Source: an uncultured Rhodopila sp. (lineage in GTDB: Bacteria; Pseudomonadota; Alphaproteobacteria; Acetobacterales; Acetobacteraceae). Taken from it: a stretch of DNA of 41,213 bases. The stretch covers positions 1 to 41,213 of the forward strand of contig NZ_CAIWTY010000010.1 in NCBI RefSeq assembly GCF_903915725.1, given 5' to 3'. The notes below the pieces were generated by a model. The model searched no databases, was not told where the DNA came from, and saw only the letters and a program-made list of their open reading frames with translations. Shown piece after piece: positions 8,618 to 16,565 of the stretch. How positions within the stretch are numbered: position 1 is the first letter of the stretch; each line of letters opens with the position of its first letter. The translations under genes were made by a program, and so were the position numbers.

Positions 8618-9052
8618 TCAGGCCGGGGTAAGGCTGACCCGGGCGAGGCCGGAGCGCATGATGCCGAGCTCGCGCGCCGCGGCGGCGGACAGGTCGACGA
8701 TGCGTCTGGCCGAATAGATCCGGTCCGTCACGGTGACGATGACCGACTGGCCGGTGCCGGCGACAGTGACTTTCAGCTTGGTGCCGAAGGGCAGCCAGGC
8801 GTGCGCGGCGGTCAGCAGCCTTTGGTCGAAGCGGCTGCCATCGGCGGCGCGGCGGCCGTGATAGGCGTTGCTATAGTAGGAAGCCGTCCCGGTTTCGCCG
8901 ACCCATGCGGTATCCGGCGCATCGGCTGACGGGGTTGCGGGAGCGGCCGAACGGTGGTGGTGCTTGGATGCGGTACGCGCCAAGGCGCCGTGATGGGACG
9001 TGGCCAGCAGCGACGACGCCGCAATGACCGCGATTGCGTAATATTTTCTCAT
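8618..9052 (-). CDS. RlpA-like double-psi beta-barrel protein, secreted
   Basis: The 144-residue product has a signal peptide (AIAVIAASSLLATSHHGALA), a His/Ser/Ala-rich linker, then one RlpA domain: GTASYYSNAYHGRRAADGSRF, LTAAHAWLPFGTKLKVT, VTDRIYSARRIVDLSAAAARELG. RlpA proteins act in the periplasm or outer membrane on peptidoglycan, some as septal lytic transglycosylases. In this copy the usual C-terminal SPOR domain, which targets denuded glycan at the septum, is absent, and the signal peptide has no obvious lipobox Cys. Two adjacent ATGs exist at 9055 and 9052, and the second is better spaced from the GAGG. Enzymatic activity is not shown by the sequence. Confidence 0.85.
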   Translation of the reverse strand: MRKYYAIAVIAASSLLATSHHGALARTASKHHHRSAAPATPSADAPDTAWVGETGTASYYSNAYHGRRAADGSRFDQRLLTAAHAWLPFGTKLKVTVAGTGQSVIVTVTDRIYSARRIVDLSAAAARELGIMRSGLARVSLTPA

Positions 9053-9055
9053 CAT

Positions 9056-9528
9056 ACCTCACTTAACCAAAGGCAAACGGTTAACAAAAGCCGCTTAACC
9101 GTTTCGGTGACGTGTCAGGGCGCAATAACCACCCTTCAATGCAGTCGAAATGACCAGCATTGTGTCCATAGAACTCCGCCAATGAGGCGGAATTGCGGCA
9201 TTTTGTCGGGCCGCGACAGGTTCATCCCCGTTCCATGCTGAGCCATATGCAGTAAATCAACTGCTATGACAAGTCCGTGAATGATATTTTTGACGGAAGG
9301 CCGGCGAAGTGCACAATACCAAAATTTTAGACGGTTGGCATCTTTCATCTAAGCATTTGATAAACATTCTGAAATCGGCGCACCGGGCAACGTTGCAGCA
9401 GTCAGTTACATCCCGCTCTTCGCGATTCGCGATAGCCCGCACAATCGATCCAAGCGCGTTACATGCATGGTGGCGCAATCTTCCGGCCGACCGCCGACTG
9501 CATCGGAGATCCGCCGAAAGCCGCGGTC
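9056..9528. other. Gene-free stretch, nothing recognised
   Basis: About 470 bases between the rlpA-like start and the end of the efflux operon. GC content falls here compared with the neighbours, with AT-rich patches near 9240-9370. Short frames on both strands have no recognisable product. It must hold the rlpA-like promoter, but I see no convincing -35/-10 pair, terminator hairpin or RNA gene. Confidence 0.5.
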
Positions 9529-11064
9529 CTACTTCACCGCCGTCCGGCTGGCATCGGGCATGTCGGTCTCCCACCCGCCACCCAGCGCCTTGTAAAGCGC
9601 CACCAAATTGGACGAGACGTTGGTGGTGCTCTGGGCGAGCGCCTGCTGCGTTTGCAGCAGGCTGCGCTCGGCATCCAGCACCGACAGGAAGTCTGCCACA
9701 CCCTGCGCATACCTGCTCTGCGCCAAGGTCACGGCTCGCCGGTTCTCCGCCACCGCGCGGGCCAGTTCGTCCCGCCGCGCCTGCTCCGTCTGGTAGGCGG
9801 TCAGCGCGTTGTCGATGTCGTGCCAGGCCTGCAGGACCGTCTTCTGGAAGGTGATCGCCGCCTCCTGCTGCTGCGCCTGCCGCAACTGCAAGGTCGAGCG
9901 CAACTGGCCGCCTTCGAAGATCGGGATGGTCAGTCCCGGACCCATCGCATACTGCCGCGCGTTCAGACTGAACAGATTGCTGAACTGCAGCGACTGCAGC
10001 CCGAAGCTGCCGGTCAGGTTAAGCGACGGGTAGAAATTCGCCTGCGCCACGCCGATTTCCGCCGTCGCGGCGTGAAGCTGCGCCTCCGCCTGGCGGATGT
10101 CCGGGCGGCGCCGCGCCAGTTCCGACGGCAGCCCCACCGGCACGCGGGGCGGCACCGGCGGCACCGCTTTCGCGGTCGCCAGCTGCTCGCGCAGCGCGTT
10201 CGGCGGCTGGCCGAGCAGCAGGCTCAGCGCGTTGATCAGTTGCGCCTCCTGCTGCTCCAGCCGCGGGATCTCCGCCAGGTTGGTGCGCAACTGGGCCGAC
10301 GCGTTGGCCACGTCCAGATCGGTTGTCACCCCGCCCGCGGCGCGCTGCTGCGTCAGGTTCAGGCTCTGCCGCGCGGTGTTGACGTTGTCGCGGGCGATCT
10401 GCAGCTCCGCCTGGGCGCCGCGCAGCTGGACGTAGTCGCGCGCGACCTCCGCCAGGCTGGACAGCAGGGTGGCACGCTGCGCTTCCTTCGCCGCCTCGGA
10501 CGAAGCCGACGAGGATTCCACGGAGCGCCGGACGCCGCCCCACAGATCGACCTCCCACGACGCGTCGAAGCCGCCCTGGTAGAGGTCGAACGGCGCCAGT
10601 CCGCTCCCTGTCACGCCACCCGCCGAGTTCCCGGATGCGCCGTTGGCGGCGGCGGCCCCCGCGGAACTGGGGATCAGGCCGAAGACACCCTCATCGCTCG
10701 CCTTTTCCCGGGTATACGACCCGTTGGCGTTCAGGGTCGGGAATTGCGCCGCCTTGGCAATGCCCAACTGGGCGCGCGACTCGGCGAACCGGGTGGCCGC
10801 CACCTTGACGTCGAGGTTCTCGGACGCCACCCGCCGCTCCAGCTCCGTCAGCACCGGGTCCTTGAACAGCGTCCACCAGTCAACATCGATCGGCTCGGCC
10901 ACCGGGATGCTGGGCGGCGGCTTCACCGCTTCCTTCGGTCCGGCGAACCAGGACGCCGGGGTGGCCCAGTCCGGACGCTTGAAATCGGGGCCGACGGTGC
11001 AGCCGCCGAGCGCGGTCGCGCCCAGCAGGCCCGCCAATAGTGCCAGTATCGCTTTATCGGTCAT
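9529..11064 (-). CDS. Efflux outer-membrane lipoprotein channel (NodT/OprM, TolC superfamily)
   Basis: The 511-residue product begins with a lipoprotein signal (lipobox ALGGC, Cys22), followed by CTVGPDFKRP, the standard opening of NodT-type outer-membrane factors. The body has the two repeated outer-membrane-efflux halves, with DLYQGGFDASWEVDLWGG, and the paired RRPDIRQAEAQLHAATAEIGVA and SLNLTGSFG motifs. It forms the trimeric outer-membrane duct of a tripartite pump. It is third in the operon, 34 bp after the DHA2 pump gene, with GGAAGA before its ATG. That gives a complete efflux system in the order adaptor, pump, channel. A long overlapping frame on the other strand is a codon-bias shadow. 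Confidence 0.95.
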   Translation of the reverse strand: MTDKAILALLAGLLGATALGGCTVGPDFKRPDWATPASWFAGPKEAVKPPPSIPVAEPIDVDWWTLFKDPVLTELERRVASENLDVKVAATRFAESRAQLGIAKAAQFPTLNANGSYTREKASDEGVFGLIPSSAGAAAANGASGNSAGGVTGSGLAPFDLYQGGFDASWEVDLWGGVRRSVESSSASSEAAKEAQRATLLSSLAEVARDYVQLRGAQAELQIARDNVNTARQSLNLTQQRAAGGVTTDLDVANASAQLRTNLAEIPRLEQQEAQLINALSLLLGQPPNALREQLATAKAVPPVPPRVPVGLPSELARRRPDIRQAEAQLHAATAEIGVAQANFYPSLNLTGSFGLQSLQFSNLFSLNARQYAMGPGLTIPIFEGGQLRSTLQLRQAQQQEAAITFQKTVLQAWHDIDNALTAYQTEQARRDELARAVAENRRAVTLAQSRYAQGVADFLSVLDAERSLLQTQQALAQSTTNVSSNLVALYKALGGGWETDMPDASRTAVK

Positions 11065-11098
11065 CAGGTCTTCCAGCAGTCAATCGCATCTAGCCCGC

Positions 11099-12625
11099 TC
11101 AATGGCCCGCCGCGGGCCGCCTGGGCACCTTCGGCAGCAGCAAAGCCGCGGGCGCGACGATCAGGGCGAGCATGCCAAGCAGCCAGAACACATCCAGGTA
11201 GCTCATGATGGAAGCCTGCGCTTGCACCATCGCATCGACAGGGGCAAGCGGGGTGGTCCAGCCATAGCCGTTGTACGCGGTGATGTGCTCCGCCAGCCGC
11301 TCGTGGTGAAACTGGCCGCGCTCCTGCAGCATATTGGTGACGTAGGACACGCCGAAGCTGCCGCCAAGGTTGCGCATCAGGTTGATCAGCGCCGAGGCCT
11401 CGTTGTTCTCCGCCGGCGGCAGCCCGACATAGGCGACGGTGCTGATCGGGATGAACAGGAACGGCATCCACATCACCTGAGTCATGCGCGTCGTGGAGAT
11501 CGTCCAGAAGCCGATATCGATGTCGAGAGACGCCGCCCGCAGCATCGACCACGACACGCCCAGGATCGCCATCAGGATCAGCCATTTCGGCTGGATCTTC
11601 CGGCCCGTGACGAAGCCGACGACCGGCATCAGCAGCAGCGAGGCGATGCCGCCGACGCCCAGGGTCAGCCCGGCTGTGGTGGCGTCATAGCCCATCAGCG
11701 TCTGCGACATCTGCGGCAGAAGCTGCGTCGTGCTGATCAGCATGAACCCCACCAGGAACATCAGCCCGCAGCAGATGGCGAAGCCGCGGTGGCGCAGCAG
11801 CCGCACATCCACCACGGGCTGCGGATGCACCCACTCCCAGACCGCCAGCGTCATCAGCGACACGGCGCTGATCGCCGCCAGGGAGGAGATGAAAACGGAC
11901 GCAAATCCGTCATCCAGCTCGAATCGGTCCAGGCAGATCTGCAAGGCCCCGAAACCGAGCACCACCAGCACGAAGCCGAACACATCGACGTTTAGTCCCT
12001 TGTCGAGCAGCTCCCGCCGCTCCCGACGCAGGAGTTCCGGCTCGGTCACCAGCCAGCCCACCAGGGTCAGCGACAGCAGGCCGACGGGCAGGTTGATCAG
12101 GAACACCCAGTGCCAGGACAAATTGTCGGTGATCCAGCCGCCCATGACCGGTCCGATGGCCGGCGCGCTGACCACGGTCAGGCCGTAGATCGCGAAAGCC
12201 TGCGCCCGCTTCTCCGGCGGGAAGGTGTCGGCGAAGATCGATTGCTCCGTCGGCGCCATGCCGCCGCCGCCAATGCCTTGCAGAACCCGGGCGACAATCA
12301 TCATGTCGAGCGAGGTCGAGACCGCGCACATGAAGGAGCTCAGCGTGAACAGCCCGACGCAGATCATGTAGAACCGCTTGCGCCCGATGACGTTGGCCAG
12401 CCAGCCGCTGATCGGCAGGACGATCGCGTTGGAGACCAGGTAGCTGGTCAGTATCCAGGTGGACTCGTCAGCGTCCGCGGCCAGGCTGCCGGCGATGTGG
12501 CGCAGCGCGACGTTGGCGATCGTGGTGTCGAGCACCTCCATGAAGGTCGCGATCGACACCACCACGGCGATCAGCCACGGATTGCGGTCGCCCGCGGCCG
12601 AGCGCGGCAGCAACGGGTTCGCCAC
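11099..12625 (-). CDS. DHA2-family MFS drug:proton antiporter (EmrB/QacA type)
   Basis: The 508-residue product has 14 predicted membrane helices. It carries the DHA2 motifs: FMEVLDTTIANVALRHIAG in helix 1 (motif D1), GWLANVIGRKRFYMICVGLF (motif A), RVLQGIGGGGMAPTEQSI (motif B) and APAIGPVMGGWITDNLSWHWVFLINLP (motif C of antiporters). It would expel hydrophobic compounds in exchange for protons, together with the adaptor and channel encoded on either side. The start is a GTG at 12623-12625, four bases after the adaptor stop codon, so translation is probably coupled. No nearby in-frame ATG gives a proper N-terminus. Confidence 0.95.
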   Translation of the reverse strand: MANPLLPRSAAGDRNPWLIAVVVSIATFMEVLDTTIANVALRHIAGSLAADADESTWILTSYLVSNAIVLPISGWLANVIGRKRFYMICVGLFTLSSFMCAVSTSLDMMIVARVLQGIGGGGMAPTEQSIFADTFPPEKRAQAFAIYGLTVVSAPAIGPVMGGWITDNLSWHWVFLINLPVGLLSLTLVGWLVTEPELLRRERRELLDKGLNVDVFGFVLVVLGFGALQICLDRFELDDGFASVFISSLAAISAVSLMTLAVWEWVHPQPVVDVRLLRHRGFAICCGLMFLVGFMLISTTQLLPQMSQTLMGYDATTAGLTLGVGGIASLLLMPVVGFVTGRKIQPKWLILMAILGVSWSMLRAASLDIDIGFWTISTTRMTQVMWMPFLFIPISTVAYVGLPPAENNEASALINLMRNLGGSFGVSYVTNMLQERGQFHHERLAEHITAYNGYGWTTPLAPVDAMVQAQASIMSYLDVFWLLGMLALIVAPAALLLPKVPRRPAAGH

Positions 12626-12629
12626 CGTC

Positions 12630-13709
12630 TCAGCGGACCCGGACGGAGGGCACGACCGACATGCCCGGCGCCAGCGGATAGTCCTTCACCCGAGGGTCAT
12701 CGAAGACGATCTTCACCGGCAGGCGCTGCACGATCTTGACGTAGTTGCCGGTCGCGTTTTCCGACGGCAACACGCTGAACGCGGTGCCGGTGCCGCCCTG
12801 GAAACTGTCCACCTTGCCGTGGAACGTCACCGAGGCAACCGCATCGACCGCCAGATCGACGTCCTGACCCGGCCGGATGCGGGCGAGTTGGGTTTCCTTG
12901 AAATTCGCCGTCACCCAGCGATCGTCCTGCACCAGCGCGAACAGCGCCTGCCCCGGATTCACGTAATTCCCGGCGCTGACCGTGCGGTGCGTCACCATGC
13001 CCGTCACCGGGGCGACGATCGTGCAGTAGGACAGTTGCAGCTCCGCCGCCCGGGTGTTTGCCTCCGCCTGCTTCAGCGATGCCTCCGCCGCCAGCACCTG
13101 GGCCTGCGCCGCGCGCACCTGGGCCTGCGCGCCACCGACGGTCTGCCGGCTCGCCTCCAGCTTGGCCTCGTCCGAGTGGAACGCCGCGGTCGCCGCCTCG
13201 ACCTGCTGGCGGGTCACCGCGCCGGGGTTAATCCTCTGATATCTCTCATAATCTTGCCGCGCCATCACGAGATCGGCTTCCGCCACCCGAACATTGGCGG
13301 CAGCCTGGTCCACCGCGGCCTGCTGAACGGAAACCCGGGCCTGCGCCTGCTGCAAGGTCGCCTCCGCGCTGGCCTGCTGGCCGCGCACCTGGTCGAGCCT
13401 TGCCTGGTAGTCGCGCGGATCGATCAGCAGCAGGGTCTGCCCGGCCTCGACATGCTGGTTGTCGGCAAACAGCAGCTTGGTCACCTGCCCGGCGACGCGC
13501 GATGAAATCTGCGTGGTGTAGGCATCGATCGAGGCGTCGTCGGTGGTCTCGAAATGCCGCGCGTTCAGCCAGTACCGCGCCCCGCCCGCGGCCACACCGA
13601 GCAGCACCAGCCCGCCGATAACGAACCGCGGCCATCGCCGCGGCGGCCGGGCAGCCGGGCGAGATTCGCCGGCGGTGTCGGGCCGAACATCCCGGGTCAG
13701 ATCGTCCAT
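12630..13709 (-). CDS. EmrA/HlyD-family periplasmic adaptor of efflux pump
   Basis: The 359-residue membrane-fusion protein has a proline/arginine-rich cytoplasmic start and one N-terminal transmembrane anchor (about residues 29-47). A first lipoyl half follows (TQISSRVAGQVTKLLFADNQHVEAGQ), then a long alanine/glutamine-rich coiled-coil hairpin (about 105-230), the second lipoyl half (IVAPVTGMVTHRTVSAGNYVNPGQ) and a beta-barrel with TANFKETQLARIRPGQDVDL. That wording is typical of EmrA. It bridges the DHA2 pump to the outer-membrane channel. It is the first gene of the efflux operon. Its start faces the tetR gene, and a 19-bp palindrome lies 39 bp upstream of the ATG. Confidence 0.95.
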   Translation of the reverse strand: MDDLTRDVRPDTAGESRPAARPPRRWPRFVIGGLVLLGVAAGGARYWLNARHFETTDDASIDAYTTQISSRVAGQVTKLLFADNQHVEAGQTLLLIDPRDYQARLDQVRGQQASAEATLQQAQARVSVQQAAVDQAAANVRVAEADLVMARQDYERYQRINPGAVTRQQVEAATAAFHSDEAKLEASRQTVGGAQAQVRAAQAQVLAAEASLKQAEANTRAAELQLSYCTIVAPVTGMVTHRTVSAGNYVNPGQALFALVQDDRWVTANFKETQLARIRPGQDVDLAVDAVASVTFHGKVDSFQGGTGTAFSVLPSENATGNYVKIVQRLPVKIVFDDPRVKDYPLAPGMSVVPSVRVR

Positions 13710-13747
13710 CGGCGAAGCTCCGTCAGGCGGTCGTCGGACAGGGGAAT

Positions 13748-13766
13748 TGACCGAACGGTTCGGTCA
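13748..13766. promoter_or_regulatory. Perfect 19-bp palindromic operator, probable TetR-family site
   Basis: TGACCGAACGGTTCGGTCA reads identically on both strands around the central G. It lies in the 126-bp region between the divergent efflux operon and the TetR-type gene. Its size and symmetry are typical of operators bound by TetR/AcrR dimers. It would let the regulator repress both the pump and itself. The sequence is direct observation. The binding protein is inferred from position. Confidence 0.8.
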
Positions 13767-13835
13767 TTCTACGGCGGCACATGCTGTCGATAGCAGCGGT
13801 TGTCAATGCGGCCGCGCCGAAGGATGCTTCGCTTC

Positions 13836-14450
13836 ATGGATGTCGGCGTATCGCTCAGCCCGGAGAAGCGGGCGCAGATCCTGAACGGCGCGGCGGCGGT
13901 GTTTGCCGCCGACGGATACGAGGGCGCGAGCATGGCGCGGATCGCGTCGGTCGCCGGGGTATCCAAGGGCACGCTGTACAACTACTTCGACAGCAAGGCC
14001 GCGCTGTTCACGGCCTATGTCGCCGAGACCTGCGACCGCAACCTGGCGCGGGTGTTCGACACGGCGGATCACAACGGCGATCCGGCCGCGGTGCTGCGCG
14101 ACATCGGCAAGCGCATGGTGCAGATGATGCTGTCGGCTCCCGGGTTGGCGATCTACCGCGTGGTGATCGCCGAGGCGGTGAAATTCCCCGATCTCGCCCG
14201 CGGCTTCTTCGACGCCGGCCCGGCGCGGGCCATCGGCTTCATGGCCGACTGGCTGGCGGAGGAAACCCGGCGCGGGCGGCTGTCGGTCGCCGAACCGGCC
14301 TTCGCGGCGGAGCAGTTCTTCAACCTGTGCCAAACGCACCTGGTGCTGCGCCGCAAGCTGGAGATGCTGCCCGACCCCGCGGAGGCCGAGATCGACCGGG
14401 TCATCGAAGCCGCCATCGGCATGTTCCTGCGGACCTACGGGACAGTATAA
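13836..14450 (+). CDS. TetR/AcrR-family transcriptional repressor of the efflux operon
   Basis: The product is 204 residues. The N-terminal helix-turn-helix is clear (KRAQILNGAAAVFAADGYEGASMARIASVAGVSKGTLYNYFDSKAALF, about residues 8-55). The C-terminal part is an all-helical ligand domain like that of the AefR/TetR_C_7-type group (SAPGLAIYRVVIAEAVKFPDLARGFFDAGP). It is transcribed away from the efflux operon with a 19-bp palindrome between them, so it is probably the local repressor, released by a pump substrate. Several starts are possible (TTG 13800, ATG 13806, 13824, 13836). I chose 13836 because AAGGA lies 11 bases upstream and the extra codons are Arg-rich with no family match. Confidence 0.92.
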   Translation: MDVGVSLSPEKRAQILNGAAAVFAADGYEGASMARIASVAGVSKGTLYNYFDSKAALFTAYVAETCDRNLARVFDTADHNGDPAAVLRDIGKRMVQMMLSAPGLAIYRVVIAEAVKFPDLARGFFDAGPARAIGFMADWLAEETRRGRLSVAEPAFAAEQFFNLCQTHLVLRRKLEMLPDPAEAEIDRVIEAAIGMFLRTYGTV

Positions 14451-14510
14451 GATCGTGGCTCTGTTGTTGCGCCCGCAGTTTGGCGCACCATCGATTGAGG
14501 ATAGGAAACC

Positions 14511-14984
14511 ATGGGCGAGCAGGAACCCCGGAACCCTCCGGTGAAGTTTGACGACGTGCTCCACGCGTTCGAATTCATGAGCATGGGGGACCCCTATGAT
14601 AACCGGGCATTCATCCGCATCTTCACCGGCACGGTTCATTTCGCCTGCGACCTGGACCTGGACCTGGAATCCGAGGAGATCGACGAGGAAGAACTCGAAC
14701 TATCCGGCGACCTGATCTATCTGCCCGGGAAGCATGACCTGGACCTCGGTCAGCGATTGGTGTTCGCTTTCGCGGATCGGACGCTGTCGGACGACGACGC
14801 CGACAGGGTCCGGGATATATTCGGTCGCCGCGGCGCCTATCGCCGGTTCAAGGATTTTCTCGAAACAAGATCGATGCTGGAGAAATGGTATGCCTTCGAG
14901 GAGAAGGCGACCGAGGCCGCCTTGCGCGGATGGTGCGAGGAGAACGGCATCGAATTGACGGCGTCCGGACCTCCGGGAGCCTGA
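14511..14984 (+). CDS. UPF0158-family protein
   Basis: The 157-residue acidic cytoplasmic protein ends in the family's conserved block: RRGAYRRFKDFLETRSMLEKWYAFEEKATEAALRGWCEENGI. This matches the GKGAFRRFKDxxxxxxxxxxWYxFRxxxxxxxAxxWCxxN pattern of UPF0158. The N-terminal half holds the DVLHAFEFMSMGD and YDNRAFIRIFTGTV region equivalent to the part that reads YLxxxTGEV in relatives. The biochemical role is unknown. GAGGATAGGA lies just before the ATG. It sits 60 bp after tetR on the same strand and could be read through from it, though no functional link is apparent. Confidence 0.85.
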   Translation: MGEQEPRNPPVKFDDVLHAFEFMSMGDPYDNRAFIRIFTGTVHFACDLDLDLESEEIDEEELELSGDLIYLPGKHDLDLGQRLVFAFADRTLSDDDADRVRDIFGRRGAYRRFKDFLETRSMLEKWYAFEEKATEAALRGWCEENGIELTASGPPGA

Positions 14985-15328
14985 GCCTGACACGCCCGGC
15001 GCCACGATTCAGCGGCAAGCCGCGGCCGGCGTCCGAACCATTACCGCAACAAAATGGGCCCGCCGACTTGCGCGCCGGCCCGACCCGGACTCGACGGTCC
15101 ATGCATGGACGCTGGCGAAGTCGTGTTCGGCCGGGTGTGCAAACTGTGACGCGCCTCATTGAACCGGGGCGGGAATAAAGCCATCGTAGCGCCCCTAGGT
15201 CACACGTCCGGCTGCGCCTGATATCGATGCAAACGAAATGACCACCGTGCGCACACGGCCGGGTCACGCAGGGATCACGGAGCACATTGCAAGATTTGTT
15301 CTTTAGGCTAAGCAGAGGATCAAGCGCC
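14985..15328. other. Intergenic stretch upstream of the broken MFS gene
   Basis: About 340 bases without a credible gene. It contains a perfect 14-bp palindrome GTCCATGCATGGAC at 15097-15110, which could be a protein-binding site. AGAGGA near 15314 is the likely ribosome-binding site of the following disrupted gene. No clear promoter boxes or terminator were found. Confidence 0.45.
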
Positions 15329-16565
15329 ATGGTTGCACCACCCTGAGGCCTACACAGTTCGCCCGAATTTTTCTGCCCTTCGCGCTGGGCTATTTCCTCT
15401 CTTATCTGTTCCGAATCGTAAATGGACCGATAGCGGACCGGCTGGTCGCGGAATTTCATCTGGATGCCGAAACCCCGGGCTTGCTGACCGCCGCCTACTT
15501 TCTCGCCTTTACTCTGGCGCAGTTGCCCTACTGTCCATTGGTAGATCGTTATGGCCCGCGCCGTGTGCAAAGCAGCGTGCTGCTCATTGGTGCCGCGGGA
15601 GCGATAATATTTGCAACCGCCGGCAATCTGTCGACGCTGATTCTCGGGCGTACGCTCATCGGCCTGGGCACTTCGGGCGCATTGATGGCGGGATTGAAGG
15701 CGCTGGCAATCTGGGTGCCGGCGGAGCGGCGAACCCGCGTCAACGGCGGTTTCATCATGTTCGGCGGCCTGGGAGCCATGGCCTCCACGGTCCCCGTCGG
15801 CCTTTTACAGCCGCGACGGCGGCATCAGCGCTGCTTGTCCTGACCGTGGTGCCCGAAAAACCGGCGTCCGCCCTGGCCGAGGACTGGCGCAGCAGTGTGC
15901 GCGGGCTGTTGAACATCTATCGTGTCCCGGCCTTCTGGCGACTGGCGCCGCTGTCCGCCTGCGTTATCGGCACGGCCTTCGCCGTGCACGGGTTGTGGGC
16001 GGCGCGTTGGCTGACCGATGTCAACGGCTTCGCGGAGGGCAGCGTCACATATCTTCTCCTGGTCATGGGCGGCGGCCTCACAATCGGCGCCATCGTTATC
16101 GGCTTTGCCGCCGATCGGCTGCGGCATAACGGCGTGCCGCCGATGGTTACGTTCGGGATGGCCTGCGCCGTGTTCATCGGCTTGCAAGTCGCATTGCTTG
16201 GCCGGCTGCCGCTGCCCGCGTGGCTGATCTGGGGGGTTATCGGCGGTTTCGGCGGCATGACCGTCCTCAGCTACTCGATCATGGGAGAGCTGTTCCCGCC
16301 CGAGAAGATCGGCCGCGCCAACGGGGCGCTGAACGTTTTGCACCTGTCGATGGCGTTCATCCTGCAATACGGCATGGGCGTGGCTGCGTCGTCCTGGCCA
16401 GCCGAACCGTCCGGCCATCTGCCTTTCGCGGCCTATCGCGCGGCCTTCGCCCTGCCGCTGCTGCTTGAGCTTCTCGCGCTGGCCTGGTTCGTCGTGTCGA
16501 TAACCCAACGCCGCCGCGCGGGCGCGATCATCCTGGCCGGGCTGCAACCCGAGGTCAGTGGCTAG
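15329..16565 (+). pseudogene. MFS transporter, disrupted by two frame changes and an internal deletion
   Basis: Three frames together spell one major-facilitator protein. ATG at 15329 (after AGAGGA) starts MVAPP and hits TGA at 15344. One frame over, from about 15343, the protein continues as LRPTQFARIFLPFALGYFLSYLFR, then LTAAYFLAFTLAQLPYCPLVDRYGPRR (MFS motif A) and LGRTLIGLGTSGALMAG. At about 15805 it runs into nonsense after MASTVPVGLL. A third frame resumes at TAATAASALLVLTVVPEKP and is intact to the stop at 16565, with the second six-helix half. About 15-20 residues around helix 6 appear to be lost at the second junction. The first break follows a CCC run. It converges on the sensor kinase, with overlapping stops. 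Confidence 0.85.

Noticed and set aside
9463..11040. 525-codon open frame on the plus strand
   Set aside because: Lies wholly opposite the outer-membrane efflux gene; Arg/Gln-rich with no domain wording, a typical high-GC shadow frame.
15097..15110. 14-bp palindrome GTCCATGCATGGAC as an operator
   Set aside because: Single occurrence, no regulator gene next to it, and the downstream gene is broken; kept only as a note in the intergenic entry.
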